Below are positions 17,488-26,054 of a stretch of DNA of 64,000 nt, in pieces. This DNA comes from RCC90-49c sp051016155 (GTDB lineage Bacteria; Bacteroidota; Bacteroidia; Cytophagales; Amoebophilaceae). A model generated the notes under the pieces. That model ran no database searches. It was given only the letters and a program-made list of their open reading frames with translations, and had not been told where the DNA came from. The first letter of the stretch is position 1, and each line of letters starts with the position of its first letter. The stretch spans positions 62,001 through 126,000 of the forward strand of contig CP136537.1 in NCBI GenBank assembly GCA_051016155.1, written 5' to 3'. A program made the translations under genes and the position numbers.

Positions 17488-18337
17488 CTAGATAGTGTCG
17501 TCACGATAAATTAGCCCACAAAGCAATACAGCGTATTTGAATGGCTGCCAGAAAGGAACTCGCCCTCTTGGCGTACCTAGTTGCTATACCACGCCAACGC
17601 TTGAAATATAAAAAAGCGGTCTCTACTAAATGACGCTTCTTGTAAGCCTCTTTATCATATGCACGACTTACAATACGGTTTCTTTTAGAAGGTATGACTA
17701 CATTCATCTTTTGATTTTTAGCTTGTCTTACTACCTGCTTGGTATCATATCCTCTCTCAGCAAGAAGCTGTTGGGCCGTCATCCCAGTTAGCAATGGAGA
17801 AGCATACTTACAATCTGCCTCGGTACCTGACGTGATAATTGCTCGGAGCGGCATACCAGTCTCATCCACGGCCAAATGTAGTTTGGTATTCAGCCCCCTT
17901 TTGTACGGCCCATTGACTCATTGCCGCCCTGTGCTCCCGCTGCATGCGGATGTACCTTGATATGCGAAGCATCTATGATCAACCATTCAAAATTATGATC
18001 TCCTCTGAGTGCTTCCAGGACAGCCTCCCAAGTGCCTTTATCTCGCCAACGAGAGAAACGACGATGCGTATTTTTCCAATCACCATAATTAGGGGGCAGA
18101 TCTCTCCATGGAGACCCTGTTCTGAGCATCCAAAAAACGGCATTGATAAAGCCTCTATTATCTTTTGCTACACCACCACGCATGCCTGTGCGACCCGGAA
18201 GTAAGGGTTCAAGTTTATACCAAACTTTATCGGAGATATCATGTCTTTTATAGGCTTCTATTGACTTCATTTTAAGCTCTTTGAAGGGGGTAATAAGTAC
18301 ATCAATATAGCATTTGTATTGTGACGACAATACCTAG
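17488..18337 (-). mobile_element. IS5-family (IS427-like) insertion sequence, about 842 bp
   Basis: Imperfect terminal inverted repeats: the left end reads ATAGTGTCGTCACGATA from 17492, and the right end on the reverse strand reads GTATTGTCGTCACAATA ending at 18333. They share TGTCGTCAC. Both ends are flanked by CTAG (17488-17491 and 18334-18337), as expected for a target duplication of this group. The transposase is encoded in two overlapping frames. Ends and frames are intact, so the element may be functional. Confidence 0.85.
17501..18270 (-). CDS. IS5-family transposase, two frames joined by -1 frameshift
   Basis: First frame from ATG 18270 (MKSIEAYKRHDISDKVWYKL) runs to a stop at about 17890 after GRTKGG. 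The second continues as LNTKLHLAVDETGMPL to 17501. The junction reads ACA AAA GGG GGC TGA; a -1 slip on AAAAGGGGG restores the frame. DDE residues can be placed at LIIDAS (first frame), AVDETG region/ERGYD (second frame) and LVETAF. The DUF4096-type N-terminal domain (WRDLPPNYGDWKNTHRRF) is typical of IS427-group elements, for which such frameshifts are known. An alternative upstream ATG (18330) lies inside the inverted repeat and is unlikely. Confidence 0.85.
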
Positions 18338-18681
18338 AGAACCATTGCTCATACGTCACCTGTATGTCGTGGTAGGCTGTCAACCATTCAGCTTGGTACA
18401 AGTCGAGGCCCTTTGTAGTATTGACTGGTAAGGAACGCTGCGTAGTGGGCCTCGCAGAGATGTTTCGCTTTGCTCAACATGACAAAGAGGGAGGGGCCTG
18501 CGTTAGCGTGCCTCGTAGAGCTATTGCGTGTAGCTCGACATGACAAAAAGGGGCTTCCTGCTCTTTATGCCCCTGCCTTCTCGAGCACCGTGAGGGTGCA
18601 GCACTCAGCTTCTTGCTTACTCCCCCTGGGCGCGGAAGAAGCACTTCCGCGCCAGTTGGGAATATTTTGGAAAAATAAGAA
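18338..18681. other. Intergenic region with REP-like elements and a strong hairpin
   Basis: No gene is evident. Two minus-oriented REP-like copies are seen at about 18448-18485 (CTCGCAGAGATGTTTCGCTT then CAACATGACA) and 18508-18548 (CTCGTAGAGCTATTGCG then CGACATGACA). A GC-rich hairpin follows at 18629-18653. Confidence 0.5.
18629..18653. repeat. Perfect 10-bp stem hairpin, repeated at 2938
   Basis: GGCGCGGAAG, loop AAGCA, CTTCCGCGCC. No T tract follows, so it is not a standard terminator. The right arm plus AGTTGGG is identical (17 bp) to 2949-2965, where the stem is reduced to 6 bp. It therefore looks like a mobile or dispersed hairpin unit near lipoprotein genes. Confidence 0.5.
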
Positions 18682-20403
18682 CTAGCTCTGTTGGGCTCGT
18701 GTAAAATTAATCTCAGGTGTGGTTATTTCCGTCCAGCCATTATCATTAGGAACGGGTTGATAGATTGGTTTTTGACCTGGTCTTCCGCTTCCTCTTTTCC
18801 TTTTGAGGGTTTGTGTCTTAATGACATAACAGCGTCCGGATTCATTTTGAACTAACTTAAGTGGAAAACAAACAGATTGGCCAGGGATAACGGCGTATTC
18901 TGGTCCCCTGTCACTCAGTTTAACCTTATATCCATCGTCTTTACCTGCACGTTCTGCCATCTCAACACGTATGTAAACTGTGTCACCTACCGCACCGCAT
19001 CTATCACTACGTAGGCAAGTGGTGTAATCAGCTCCTACTATGCGAACTACCATGTTACCAGGAAGTTCCTTTCTTTGCCATGCGCGCACGAAGTTACTTG
19101 ATTCAGCTACCTCGACACTCTCTGGTGGTGCCGGTGCAGCCGGTGGAGCAGAACCTTCTTCAGCACCTCCGTTTTGTCCTCCTGCAGCTCCAGAGTTAGC
19201 AGCCACATCAGGTGTTGGAGCTGATGGAGCAAGGACTACTGTAGCAGCTCTGTCTTGCCCTCCTGCAGCTCCAGGGTTAGCCGCTGGAGTAGGGACTTCA
19301 TCAGCACCCTCACCTCCAGAGTTAGCAGCCACATCAGGTGTTGGAGCTGATGGAGCAGGGACTACTGTAGCAGCTCTGTCTTGCTCTCCTGCACCTACAG
19401 AGTTAGCAGCTGGAGCAGCCCACCCTGCAGCAGCACCTTCGACAGCAGCAGCTGGAGTAGGGCCTTGATCTGGATTCCCACTACCTTCCCCTCCTGCATC
19501 TGCAGAGTTAGCAGCAGCACCTTCGGCAGTAGCAGCTGGATTGGCATCTCTGCCAGTCGTCGTGACTTGTGCTTTGCCATCAGCTGGAGCAACGTCTTCG
19601 GGAGCTGGTGTAGCATGGGCTTCATCTGCACTTCCTTCTTGCCCTTCTACATCTTCGTTTTCATCAGCTAGAACAGCACCTTCGACAGCAGCAGCTGGAT
19701 TGGCATCTCTGCCAATAGGCAAGACTACTTCTGCATCGCCAAGCTCAGCTACACCTCTTGGGCTTTCTAGTCCAGACTGCCCTACTCTAGCATCATCTGC
19801 TGTCCCTGCTAGCTTTCCAGAGCCAGCAGATGCACCCTTACTACCACCTTCGGCAGCAGCGCTCTCTGCAGCAGATATAACATCACCTGAGCGTTGACGT
19901 TCAAGGGCTTGTTCTTCAGGTCCTTTACCCAACCATCTTGCAGTCTCTGGTCCCATAGGCGGTATGTCACTTGGGCGCGTGAGAGCATGTGTGATAAGCG
20001 AATTGGATCTCCCATGAATTCTCCCAGAGTCATCGATGGGGCTTTTTGGTCCAGGCGGTGGCGTGCCTGATGAAGCTAGTAGCTGGGCACTTCCAGGTCT
20101 AACGGCGGCTGCGCCGCCGTTGGGTTTCTCTGGAGTGCTAGTCTCTACTGCAGCTAACAGGTCTATATCGAGCTCATCAAAGCCATCCCAATCCCCAACA
20201 ACTGTCCTAGTATCACTAGTATCTCCTTCATCCCCTGGTTTTAGCAGAAGCTTTCCTTCCTGAGGAAGACCTGGGAGTGGAGAGACGGATGTGCCGTTGT
20301 TGATTACTGGCAACTCTGGGTTGTGACATTGTGAAGCACCACATAGCATCAAGATGCCTGCTAGTGTTGCGATGAGTGACTGGTCGATATTATTTCTTAC
20401 CAT
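18682..20403 (-). CDS. Alanine-rich repeat lipoprotein (573 aa)
   Basis: Seen: signal segment LIATLAGILMLCGASQC (lipobox ASQC, Cys about 27). A long Ala/Pro/Gly/Glu/Asp-rich low-complexity region (residues about 35-430) contains a 42-aa repeat beginning APSAPTPDVAANSG; the matching DNA (19191-19262 and 19317-19388) recurs with a 126-bp period and few differences. A compact C-terminal domain (about 430-573) begins VRAWQRKELPGNMVVRIVGA, contains four Cys (TTCLRSDRC, VCFPL, GRCYVI) and ends in a Thr/Pro-rich tail. The C-terminal domain is not recognised. Inference: a surface-exposed stalk with a ligand-binding head. Confidence 0.75.
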   Translation of the reverse strand: MVRNNIDQSLIATLAGILMLCGASQCHNPELPVINNGTSVSPLPGLPQEGKLLLKPGDEGDTSDTRTVVGDWDGFDELDIDLLAAVETSTPEKPNGGAAAVRPGSAQLLASSGTPPPGPKSPIDDSGRIHGRSNSLITHALTRPSDIPPMGPETARWLGKGPEEQALERQRSGDVISAAESAAAEGGSKGASAGSGKLAGTADDARVGQSGLESPRGVAELGDAEVVLPIGRDANPAAAVEGAVLADENEDVEGQEGSADEAHATPAPEDVAPADGKAQVTTTGRDANPAATAEGAAANSADAGGEGSGNPDQGPTPAAAVEGAAAGWAAPAANSVGAGEQDRAATVVPAPSAPTPDVAANSGGEGADEVPTPAANPGAAGGQDRAATVVLAPSAPTPDVAANSGAAGGQNGGAEEGSAPPAAPAPPESVEVAESSNFVRAWQRKELPGNMVVRIVGADYTTCLRSDRCGAVGDTVYIRVEMAERAGKDDGYKVKLSDRGPEYAVIPGQSVCFPLKLVQNESGRCYVIKTQTLKRKRGSGRPGQKPIYQPVPNDNGWTEITTPEINFTRAQQS

Positions 20404-21522
20404 AACTTTTGATGTTTTTTGAGCCTATGGACGCCATGAGCCAGCGCCACGACGGCAACAAAGCGAATACACAGGGTTGTGAGTGAGTAGGCCATTCTGT
20501 GGTTGAAAAGGTGACTGGAGGTTTGGCACTTTTATAAGAGCGCGCAGCATATGCTCTTCCATCTGTCTCTTTTAGGCACTGATGAAAAGACAGTGTGCAT
20601 GGCAGTCCCCACCTGATGGCAATATTTCTGGGGCTTTACCTCTTGTCCTTGCTGAGGCAAGGAGGCAAGTTGTATCCTAAGTCCTTGGGGCCATGAGGTG
20701 GGCCCAAGCAGGAGAAAAAGGGCACAAATGAATCAAAACCAATGGATTGCCCCTGTTGATGGCCTTAGGATAAAAAGTGAAAAACGAGTGGATGTGCCAG
20801 GTAGTAACCTATGGTTACAGCTAGCTGCCTTAGTCCATGAAGGTAATTATTTTCTGATTTTTGTGCTCATTTTTATCACCTACACGCGTATCAGTTGATG
20901 TCTTAGTAAAAATGATCATATTTTTATCCAAAAGCAGAGCCCCTTCAAAGTAGCGACTGAAGAGACTGACAAGCTACTGAGGCAGTCAACTCAGATAGTA
21001 AAAAAGTCACTCTAACATGCATAAAAAACAGAAAAACAAAGAAAAAGTAGGAGTGTTGATGAGATAGTGTTCATCAGTGCCATTGGTAAAAAAGCAAGAA
21101 TGTTACACTAGATACACACTGTTGGAGGATACGTGAATAGCTCAAGATATGTCTTCTTGTCAGAAAGAAGCGGTCTGCAGCACTATGAATGGCACAGGAA
21201 GGTCAAATTTGAAATGGCCTGACCAGTTTTTGACAAATCGACAACAAAAGTATAGGACTCCAAGGTCGTTTTGAATGGTAAAATGCTATAAAATATTTTT
21301 ATAGTGCAAATTTTATTGCAACGCATCTGATGTAAATCATACAAGCGTGTTTTTTGTCGCACTTGGTGGTCGTGTTGAGCTGGGCACCAGCTCTCTGCAA
21401 GACCTGCTAGGCTGCGTTCCCCTACCTGCTTTTCAGGATGGTAGACCAAAAGTTTTGACATGATAACGCTGCCACGCGTAAGGTGCGTGATTGTTCTTTC
21501 CCTTACGTTTTGAAGACGCCTA
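20404..21522. other. 1.1-kb region without a recognisable gene
   Basis: Both strands hold only short frames of 60-115 codons without family resemblance (20698-20898 plus; 21183-21530 minus, which would overlap the clpB 3' end). I looked for RNase P RNA, SRP RNA and tmRNA signatures and saw none. It could hold an unrecognised structured RNA or decayed genes. It follows the upstream side of a repeat-rich lipoprotein gene. Confidence 0.35.
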
Positions 21523-24135
21523 TCAAACATTTTCCGCTCTTTCTTCTACTAACTGCACCTGGTTGGTATCGGTAAGCACAGCCCGAATAGGATGCTCCTT
21601 GTGCAGCTCGCCTGCTAGTAGGGCTTTAGAAAGTGGATTGAGCAAGACGCGCTGAATCAAGCGCTTCAGTGGTCTAGCACCGAACTGAGGATGGTAGCCC
21701 TCTTGTCCTAGGTAGGCAATCACTTTGTCGTCCACGCTCAATTGAATGCCATTTTGCTGGAGACGTTGCTGGACTTGCTGCAGCCGTATGGTCACCACTT
21801 GCTGGATGATGGCTGAAGAGAGCGGTTTGAACAGAATGATCTCATCGATGCGGTTGAGAAACTCTGGCCGTAGAGTCTTACTCAGTAAGCCAAACACTTC
21901 GCTCTTGGTTTGTTCCAGCGCGGTAGTATCCGTGGGTGTGTCTGTGTCAATGAGTTTTTCCTGGATCAGTTGCCCTCCCAGGTTCGTAGTCATGATGACG
22001 ATTGCGTTTTTGAAGTTGGCGATCCTTCCTTGGCTGTCTGTTAGCCTACCTTCGTCCAACACTTGTAGTAGGAGGTTGAACACATCTGGATGTGCTTTTT
22101 CTATTTCATCTAGCAACACCACGGCATAAGGCCTCCTTCTGATGGCTTCGGTCAGCTGTCCGCCTTCGTCGTAACCCACGTAGCCCGGGGGAGCACCAAT
22201 CAGCCTGCTGACTGCATGCCGCTCTTGGTACTCTGACATGTCGATGCGCACCAGGGCATTCTCATCATTAAAGAGAAAAGCGGCCAGGGCCTTGGCCAGC
22301 GCTGTCTTGCCCACGCCTGTAGTGCCCAAAAAGATAAAAGAACCTGTAGGTCGATGTGGGTCCTGTAGGCCGGCCCTGCTTCTGCGCACGGCATGGGCTA
22401 TGGCGCTAATGGCTTCTGCTTGGCCTGCCACGCTTTTGCCTAGCTCCTCTTCTAGGTGCAGCAGCTTGTCTTTTTCGCCTTGCAGCATTTTGGCTACAGG
22501 TATGCCAGTCCACTTGGCCACTACTTCTGCAATGTCTTCTGGGGCAATTTCTTCTTTGAGCAATGCATTTTCCTCTTGGTGCGTACTGGCTTGGTGCTGT
22601 AGTGCCTCGAGCTGCTTTTCGGCTGCTCCAATCTTTCCGTACCGGATTTCAGCCACCTTGCCATAGTCAAAGTCGCGCTCGGCTTGCTCGGCTTCGCGCT
22701 TCAGTTGCTCCAATTGTTCTTTTTGCTGTCGGATGCTTTGGATCAAGGTCTTTTCTTGCTCCCACTGGGCTTTGAGGGTGTTGCGCTTTTCGCTGAGCTC
22801 AGCAATGCTCTGAGAGAGCGTAGCCTCTTTTGAGGTATCTCCTTCTCTGCGAATGGCTTCGCGTTCAATCTCCAGCTGCATGATCTTGCGCTGCAGTTCG
22901 TCCAGGTCTTCAGGCATCGAATCTATCTCTATACGAAGCTTAGCAGCTGCTTCGTCCATCAGGTCAATGGCCTTGTCAGGGAGGAAGCGGTCTGGCAAGT
23001 AGCGGTGAGAGAGCTGCACAGCTGCAATGAGCGCATCATCCTTGACCCTGACGCCATGATGCAGTTCATACTTCTCTTTGATGCCGCGCAAGATCGAGAG
23101 CGCATCTTCAGGACTCGGCTCGTCCACCGTCACGGTCTGAAACCTGCGCTCCAGGGCCTTGTCTTTCTCGATGTACTTTTGGTACTCCTTGAGCGTGGTA
23201 GCGCCAATGGCCCGTAGCTCGCCGCGGGCCAGGGCGGGCTTGAGCAAGTTGGCAGCATCCATGGCCCCCTCGCCCCCAGCGCCGGCACCAATCAGGGTAT
23301 GGATTTCATCAATAAAGAGCACAATCTCGCCTGCCGCTTCAGTCACTTCTTTGATCACGGCTTTGAGGCGCTCTTCAAACTCACCTTTGTATTTGGCCCC
23401 TGCCACCAGCAGCCCCATGTCTAATGCAACAATGGTTTTGGACTTAATGCTTTCTGGCACGTCGCCATCGATAATTCTCTGCGCCAATCCTTCTACAATG
23501 GCTGTCTTGCCTACACCTGGCGCACCGATCAGGAGTGGATTGTTTTTGGTTCTTCTAGAGATAATCTGCAATACGCGCCTAATCTCTTCGTCTCGGCCGA
23601 TCACAGGATCGATCTTGCCTGCTTGGGCCAGTGCATTCAGGTTTTTGGCGTAGCGTTCAAGCGACCTGTATTGGGCTTCTGCATGCGGATCGGTCACGCT
23701 GCTGTTGCCGCGCAGGGCTTGAATGGCTTGAAGCAAGGCTGGCTCTTGGCAGCCTATCTCTCGTAAGAGCTGACCGGTAGCGTCTTGCCCTGTGGCGAGG
23801 CCCAAAATCAGGTGCTCTAGGGCAACGAACGTGTCCTTAAAGCGTGGTAGAAAGCCCTCGGCCCGGCTCAAGGCAGCACTGGTGTCGCTACTGAAGTAGG
23901 GCTGCTGCCCAGAAGCTTTGGGATAGCGCTTGAGGAGGGCTGCTAGCTTTTGGTCCAGGACTGCCTGATTGACATGGAGCTTACTGAGCAAAAATCCGAT
24001 GACGTGCTCGTCTGCTTGCAATACGGCCTGGAGCACATGGCCCGGCTCTATGGACAGTTGTTGTTGGTCTGCCGCTATCTTCAGGGCATTTTGGATCGCC
24101 TCTTGTGTTTTGATCGTGTAGTTGTTGGGATTCAT
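21523..24135 (-). CDS. clpB: ATP-dependent chaperone ClpB
   Basis: Hexameric AAA+ disaggregase working with DnaK. Seen in order: N-domain with two Clp repeats (residues 1-145), nucleotide-binding domain 1 with GAPGVGKTAIVEGLA and IDEIHTLIGAGAGGEGAMDA, the middle coiled-coil domain of about 120 residues (about 400-525) that separates ClpB from ClpA/C, nucleotide-binding domain 2 with GTTGVGKTALAKALA and LLDEIEKAHPDVFN, and a C-terminal D2-small domain with FGARPLKRLIQR. Length (870 aa) is typical. It is transcribed away from the AbiE locus. Confidence 0.96.
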   Translation of the reverse strand: MNPNNYTIKTQEAIQNALKIAADQQQLSIEPGHVLQAVLQADEHVIGFLLSKLHVNQAVLDQKLAALLKRYPKASGQQPYFSSDTSAALSRAEGFLPRFKDTFVALEHLILGLATGQDATGQLLREIGCQEPALLQAIQALRGNSSVTDPHAEAQYRSLERYAKNLNALAQAGKIDPVIGRDEEIRRVLQIISRRTKNNPLLIGAPGVGKTAIVEGLAQRIIDGDVPESIKSKTIVALDMGLLVAGAKYKGEFEERLKAVIKEVTEAAGEIVLFIDEIHTLIGAGAGGEGAMDAANLLKPALARGELRAIGATTLKEYQKYIEKDKALERRFQTVTVDEPSPEDALSILRGIKEKYELHHGVRVKDDALIAAVQLSHRYLPDRFLPDKAIDLMDEAAAKLRIEIDSMPEDLDELQRKIMQLEIEREAIRREGDTSKEATLSQSIAELSEKRNTLKAQWEQEKTLIQSIRQQKEQLEQLKREAEQAERDFDYGKVAEIRYGKIGAAEKQLEALQHQASTHQEENALLKEEIAPEDIAEVVAKWTGIPVAKMLQGEKDKLLHLEEELGKSVAGQAEAISAIAHAVRRSRAGLQDPHRPTGSFIFLGTTGVGKTALAKALAAFLFNDENALVRIDMSEYQERHAVSRLIGAPPGYVGYDEGGQLTEAIRRRPYAVVLLDEIEKAHPDVFNLLLQVLDEGRLTDSQGRIANFKNAIVIMTTNLGGQLIQEKLIDTDTPTDTTALEQTKSEVFGLLSKTLRPEFLNRIDEIILFKPLSSAIIQQVVTIRLQQVQQRLQQNGIQLSVDDKVIAYLGQEGYHPQFGARPLKRLIQRVLLNPLSKALLAGELHKEHPIRAVLTDTNQVQLVEERAENV

Positions 24136-24445
24136 CGTGGTGGCTGTTACGCAGATAGTTGAACCTCTTATTCTTTACTTTAAAATGCTCAAAAGCTATG
24201 CCATAGCTGACCTATGAATGGAATGATTACGTTGTTGTTTACTAGGCTATTCGTTTATGCTGGACCATTAATACTTTTCATGTACTTAATGTTACATATA
24301 AAGTAATGTTGAGAACACAAAAGATTAAATACTTGCTTAAAATTGATGCAAAGGCAAGGGTAGAAGTTTTTTTTCACGAGAAGTTGTTAGAGAGTTTGAC
24401 TTATTGTGTGTTTTTTGTTACGTTTGGAGTAACATTGCGGACACG
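24136..24445. other. Divergent gap clpB/abiE with duplicated start region
   Basis: Sequence around 24302-24357 (TTGAGAACACAAAAGATTAA, then AAATACTTGCTTAAAAT and GGCAAGG) is an imperfect copy of 24431-24487, the start region of the AbiEi-like gene (ACATTGCGGACACGATGAG, AATACTTACATAAAAT, GGCAAGG). A 47-codon frame (24306-24449) begins in the first copy and ends in an ATGA overlap with the antitoxin start. Confidence 0.5.
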
Positions 24446-24449
24446 ATGA
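24306..24449 (+). CDS. Possible 47-aa leader ORF overlapping abiEi start
   Basis: The frame starts MLRTQKIKYLLKIDAKARVE and its stop TGA overlaps the ATG of the antitoxin gene (ATGA), the arrangement of translationally coupled genes. Its N-terminus aligns loosely with the antitoxin's MRLNTYIKSIRRQGQ because the DNA is duplicated. It may be a decayed duplicate of the antitoxin start or a coupling leader. There is no independent support for expression. Confidence 0.3.
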   Translation: MLRTQKIKYLLKIDAKARVEVFFHEKLLESLTYCVFFVTFGVTLRTR

Positions 24450-25252
24450 GACTCAATACTTACATAAAATCTATACGAAGGCAAGGACAGCGGCACTTTA
24501 CTCTCCAACAAGCTACTGCAGACCTCCATCTCTCTGGCAATGCTGCTCGGGTAGCCGTTCATCGGCTGTATAAACAAGGAGAACTGATTAGTCCAGCCAA
24601 AGGCCTCTACTTGATTGTGCCTCCTGAACACCAGCGACAAGGAGCATCCCCGCCTGCAGAGGTCGTCCCTGTTCTGATGCAATACTTACAGACTGATTAT
24701 TACGTTTCGTTGCTTTCTGCTGCTCAGTACTATGGTGCTGCGCACCAAAAGCCTACTCACTTTCAAGTGATTACTAATAGGCGCAGCAAGCATCCATTAC
24801 AGTTTGGACAAGTAAAAATAGAACTCACTTACAAGAAGTCTTTGGCTGGTTTGCCTATCCGAGATTTTGTGGTTGATACTGGCTACCTCAAAGTGGCTGC
24901 TCCAGAGCTTGTTGCGCTGGACTTGCTCAAGTATCCTACTAAAAGTGGCGGGCTCAACCATATTGCCACTGTTCTGTCTGAACTTATCGAGGCTATCGAA
25001 GTGGCAAAGCTTATTGAGCTAGCTGAAATGACTGCAGCCACTATTTGGCTGCAGCGGATGGGGTATATTTTGGAGCAGATAGCCCCTATGGAGCCAGAGA
25101 AAGTTCAGGACATTGTAGAGCAATTAGCTACTTATTTGGCCACTAAGCCTAAGCGATGGGTTCCGCTGGCTCCTGAGTTACCCCGAACAGGCTGTCCTCG
25201 GGTCAAGAAGTGGCAGCTCATTGCCAACACTACTATTGAGAGTGATCCATGA
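24446..25252 (+). CDS. abiEi: AbiEi-type antitoxin (type IV toxin-antitoxin)
   Basis: Predicted antitoxin and transcriptional repressor of an AbiE system. The start MRLNTYIKSIRRQGQRHFTL was chosen over an upstream Met 14 codons earlier because it begins the family's N-terminal winged helix. Seen: winged helix (residues about 1-60, ARVAVHRLYKQGELISPAKG), then the AbiEi C-terminal domain with YYVSLLSAAQYYGAAHQKP and VAAPELVALDLLKYP, which is diagnostic. It overlaps the toxin gene by four bases (ATGA). Known: AbiEi represses its own promoter and counteracts AbiEii without a stable protein complex. About 269 residues. Confidence 0.88.
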   Translation: MRLNTYIKSIRRQGQRHFTLQQATADLHLSGNAARVAVHRLYKQGELISPAKGLYLIVPPEHQRQGASPPAEVVPVLMQYLQTDYYVSLLSAAQYYGAAHQKPTHFQVITNRRSKHPLQFGQVKIELTYKKSLAGLPIRDFVVDTGYLKVAAPELVALDLLKYPTKSGGLNHIATVLSELIEAIEVAKLIELAEMTAATIWLQRMGYILEQIAPMEPEKVQDIVEQLATYLATKPKRWVPLAPELPRTGCPRVKKWQLIANTTIESDP

Positions 25253-26034
25253 TTCCCAAGCGTTTCGTTGAAGGTTGGACCCAACAAGCCCGATGGCAAA
25301 CGCTGGCTATGGTAGAGCAGGACTTGGTGATTAGTAGGGCACTGGTAGGGCTCTATAATGAGCCTACCTTGCAGGAGGAGCTTGTTTTTCGGGGCGGCAC
25401 GGCGCTCAACAAGCTATTTATTCATCCCCCTGCCCGCTACAGTGAAGACATTGATCTTGTGCAGAGGCATCCATCGCCCATTGGTCCCACTATTGATAGG
25501 ATCAGGGCAGTACTGGAGCCTTGGCTAGGCGGGCCACGGCGCAAGATTACTCCACAGGGTGCTAAGCTTGTTTATAGGTATCAAGATGTTGACGGGTTAC
25601 CTGCCAGATTGAAGGTGGAGATCAATACGACAGAGCATTTGCAGGTACTTCCACTCCAGCGGATGCATTTCTCGGTCGACTCTGAGTGGTTTACTGGCCA
25701 AAGCGAAATAGTTACTTATGCGCTAGAAGAACTAATGGGCACTAAGCTCCGTGCGCTGTACCAAAGAAGAAAAGGGCGAGATTTGTTTGACTTGTGGTAT
25801 GTCTGCAAGCAAGGGGAAGTGGATACTGCACAAGTGGTCCATGTCTTTCAAAAGTATTGTGCTCATGAGGGGGCAGTGATTACTAAGGCGTTGTTTCAGG
25901 AGAACTTGGCCCTGAAGCGCCTGAACAGAGATTTTCAGACTGATATGCAGGTGCTGCTTCCTCCTCTTATTGCTTGGGATTTCGATACAGCTTATGACTT
26001 TGTGGAGGCCACCTTCATCAGTCAGCTGCCTTAA
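25249..26034 (+). CDS. abiEii: AbiEii-type nucleotidyltransferase toxin
   Basis: Predicted toxin of the AbiE system (AbiEii/AbiGii family, DNA polymerase beta-like fold). Seen: motif I FRGGTALNKLF followed by RYSEDIDLV with the two metal-binding Asp residues, a third acidic position in LKVEINTTEH, and the conserved ELMGTKLRALYQRRKGRDLF with DLWYV. All key residues look intact, so it is probably active. Known: family members are GTP-binding NTP transferases, and MenT relatives add nucleotides to tRNA. Known roles are phage abortive infection and plasmid stabilisation. Twenty bases separate it from murE; the pair interrupts what looks like a housekeeping region. Confidence 0.88.
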   Translation: MIPKRFVEGWTQQARWQTLAMVEQDLVISRALVGLYNEPTLQEELVFRGGTALNKLFIHPPARYSEDIDLVQRHPSPIGPTIDRIRAVLEPWLGGPRRKITPQGAKLVYRYQDVDGLPARLKVEINTTEHLQVLPLQRMHFSVDSEWFTGQSEIVTYALEELMGTKLRALYQRRKGRDLFDLWYVCKQGEVDTAQVVHVFQKYCAHEGAVITKALFQENLALKRLNRDFQTDMQVLLPPLIAWDFDTAYDFVEATFISQLP

Positions 26035-26054
26035 CGTAGCTTAGACAAAAAATT

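Noticed and set aside
20698..20898. 66-codon plus-strand frame in the 1.1-kb gap
   Set aside because: It ends in a short hydrophobic stretch but shows no recognisable family or start signal.
21183..21530. 115-codon minus-strand frame overlapping the clpB 3' end
   Set aside because: No domain, no signal peptide and a composition unlike neighbours; its start lies inside clpB. It may be a decayed gene but cannot be supported.
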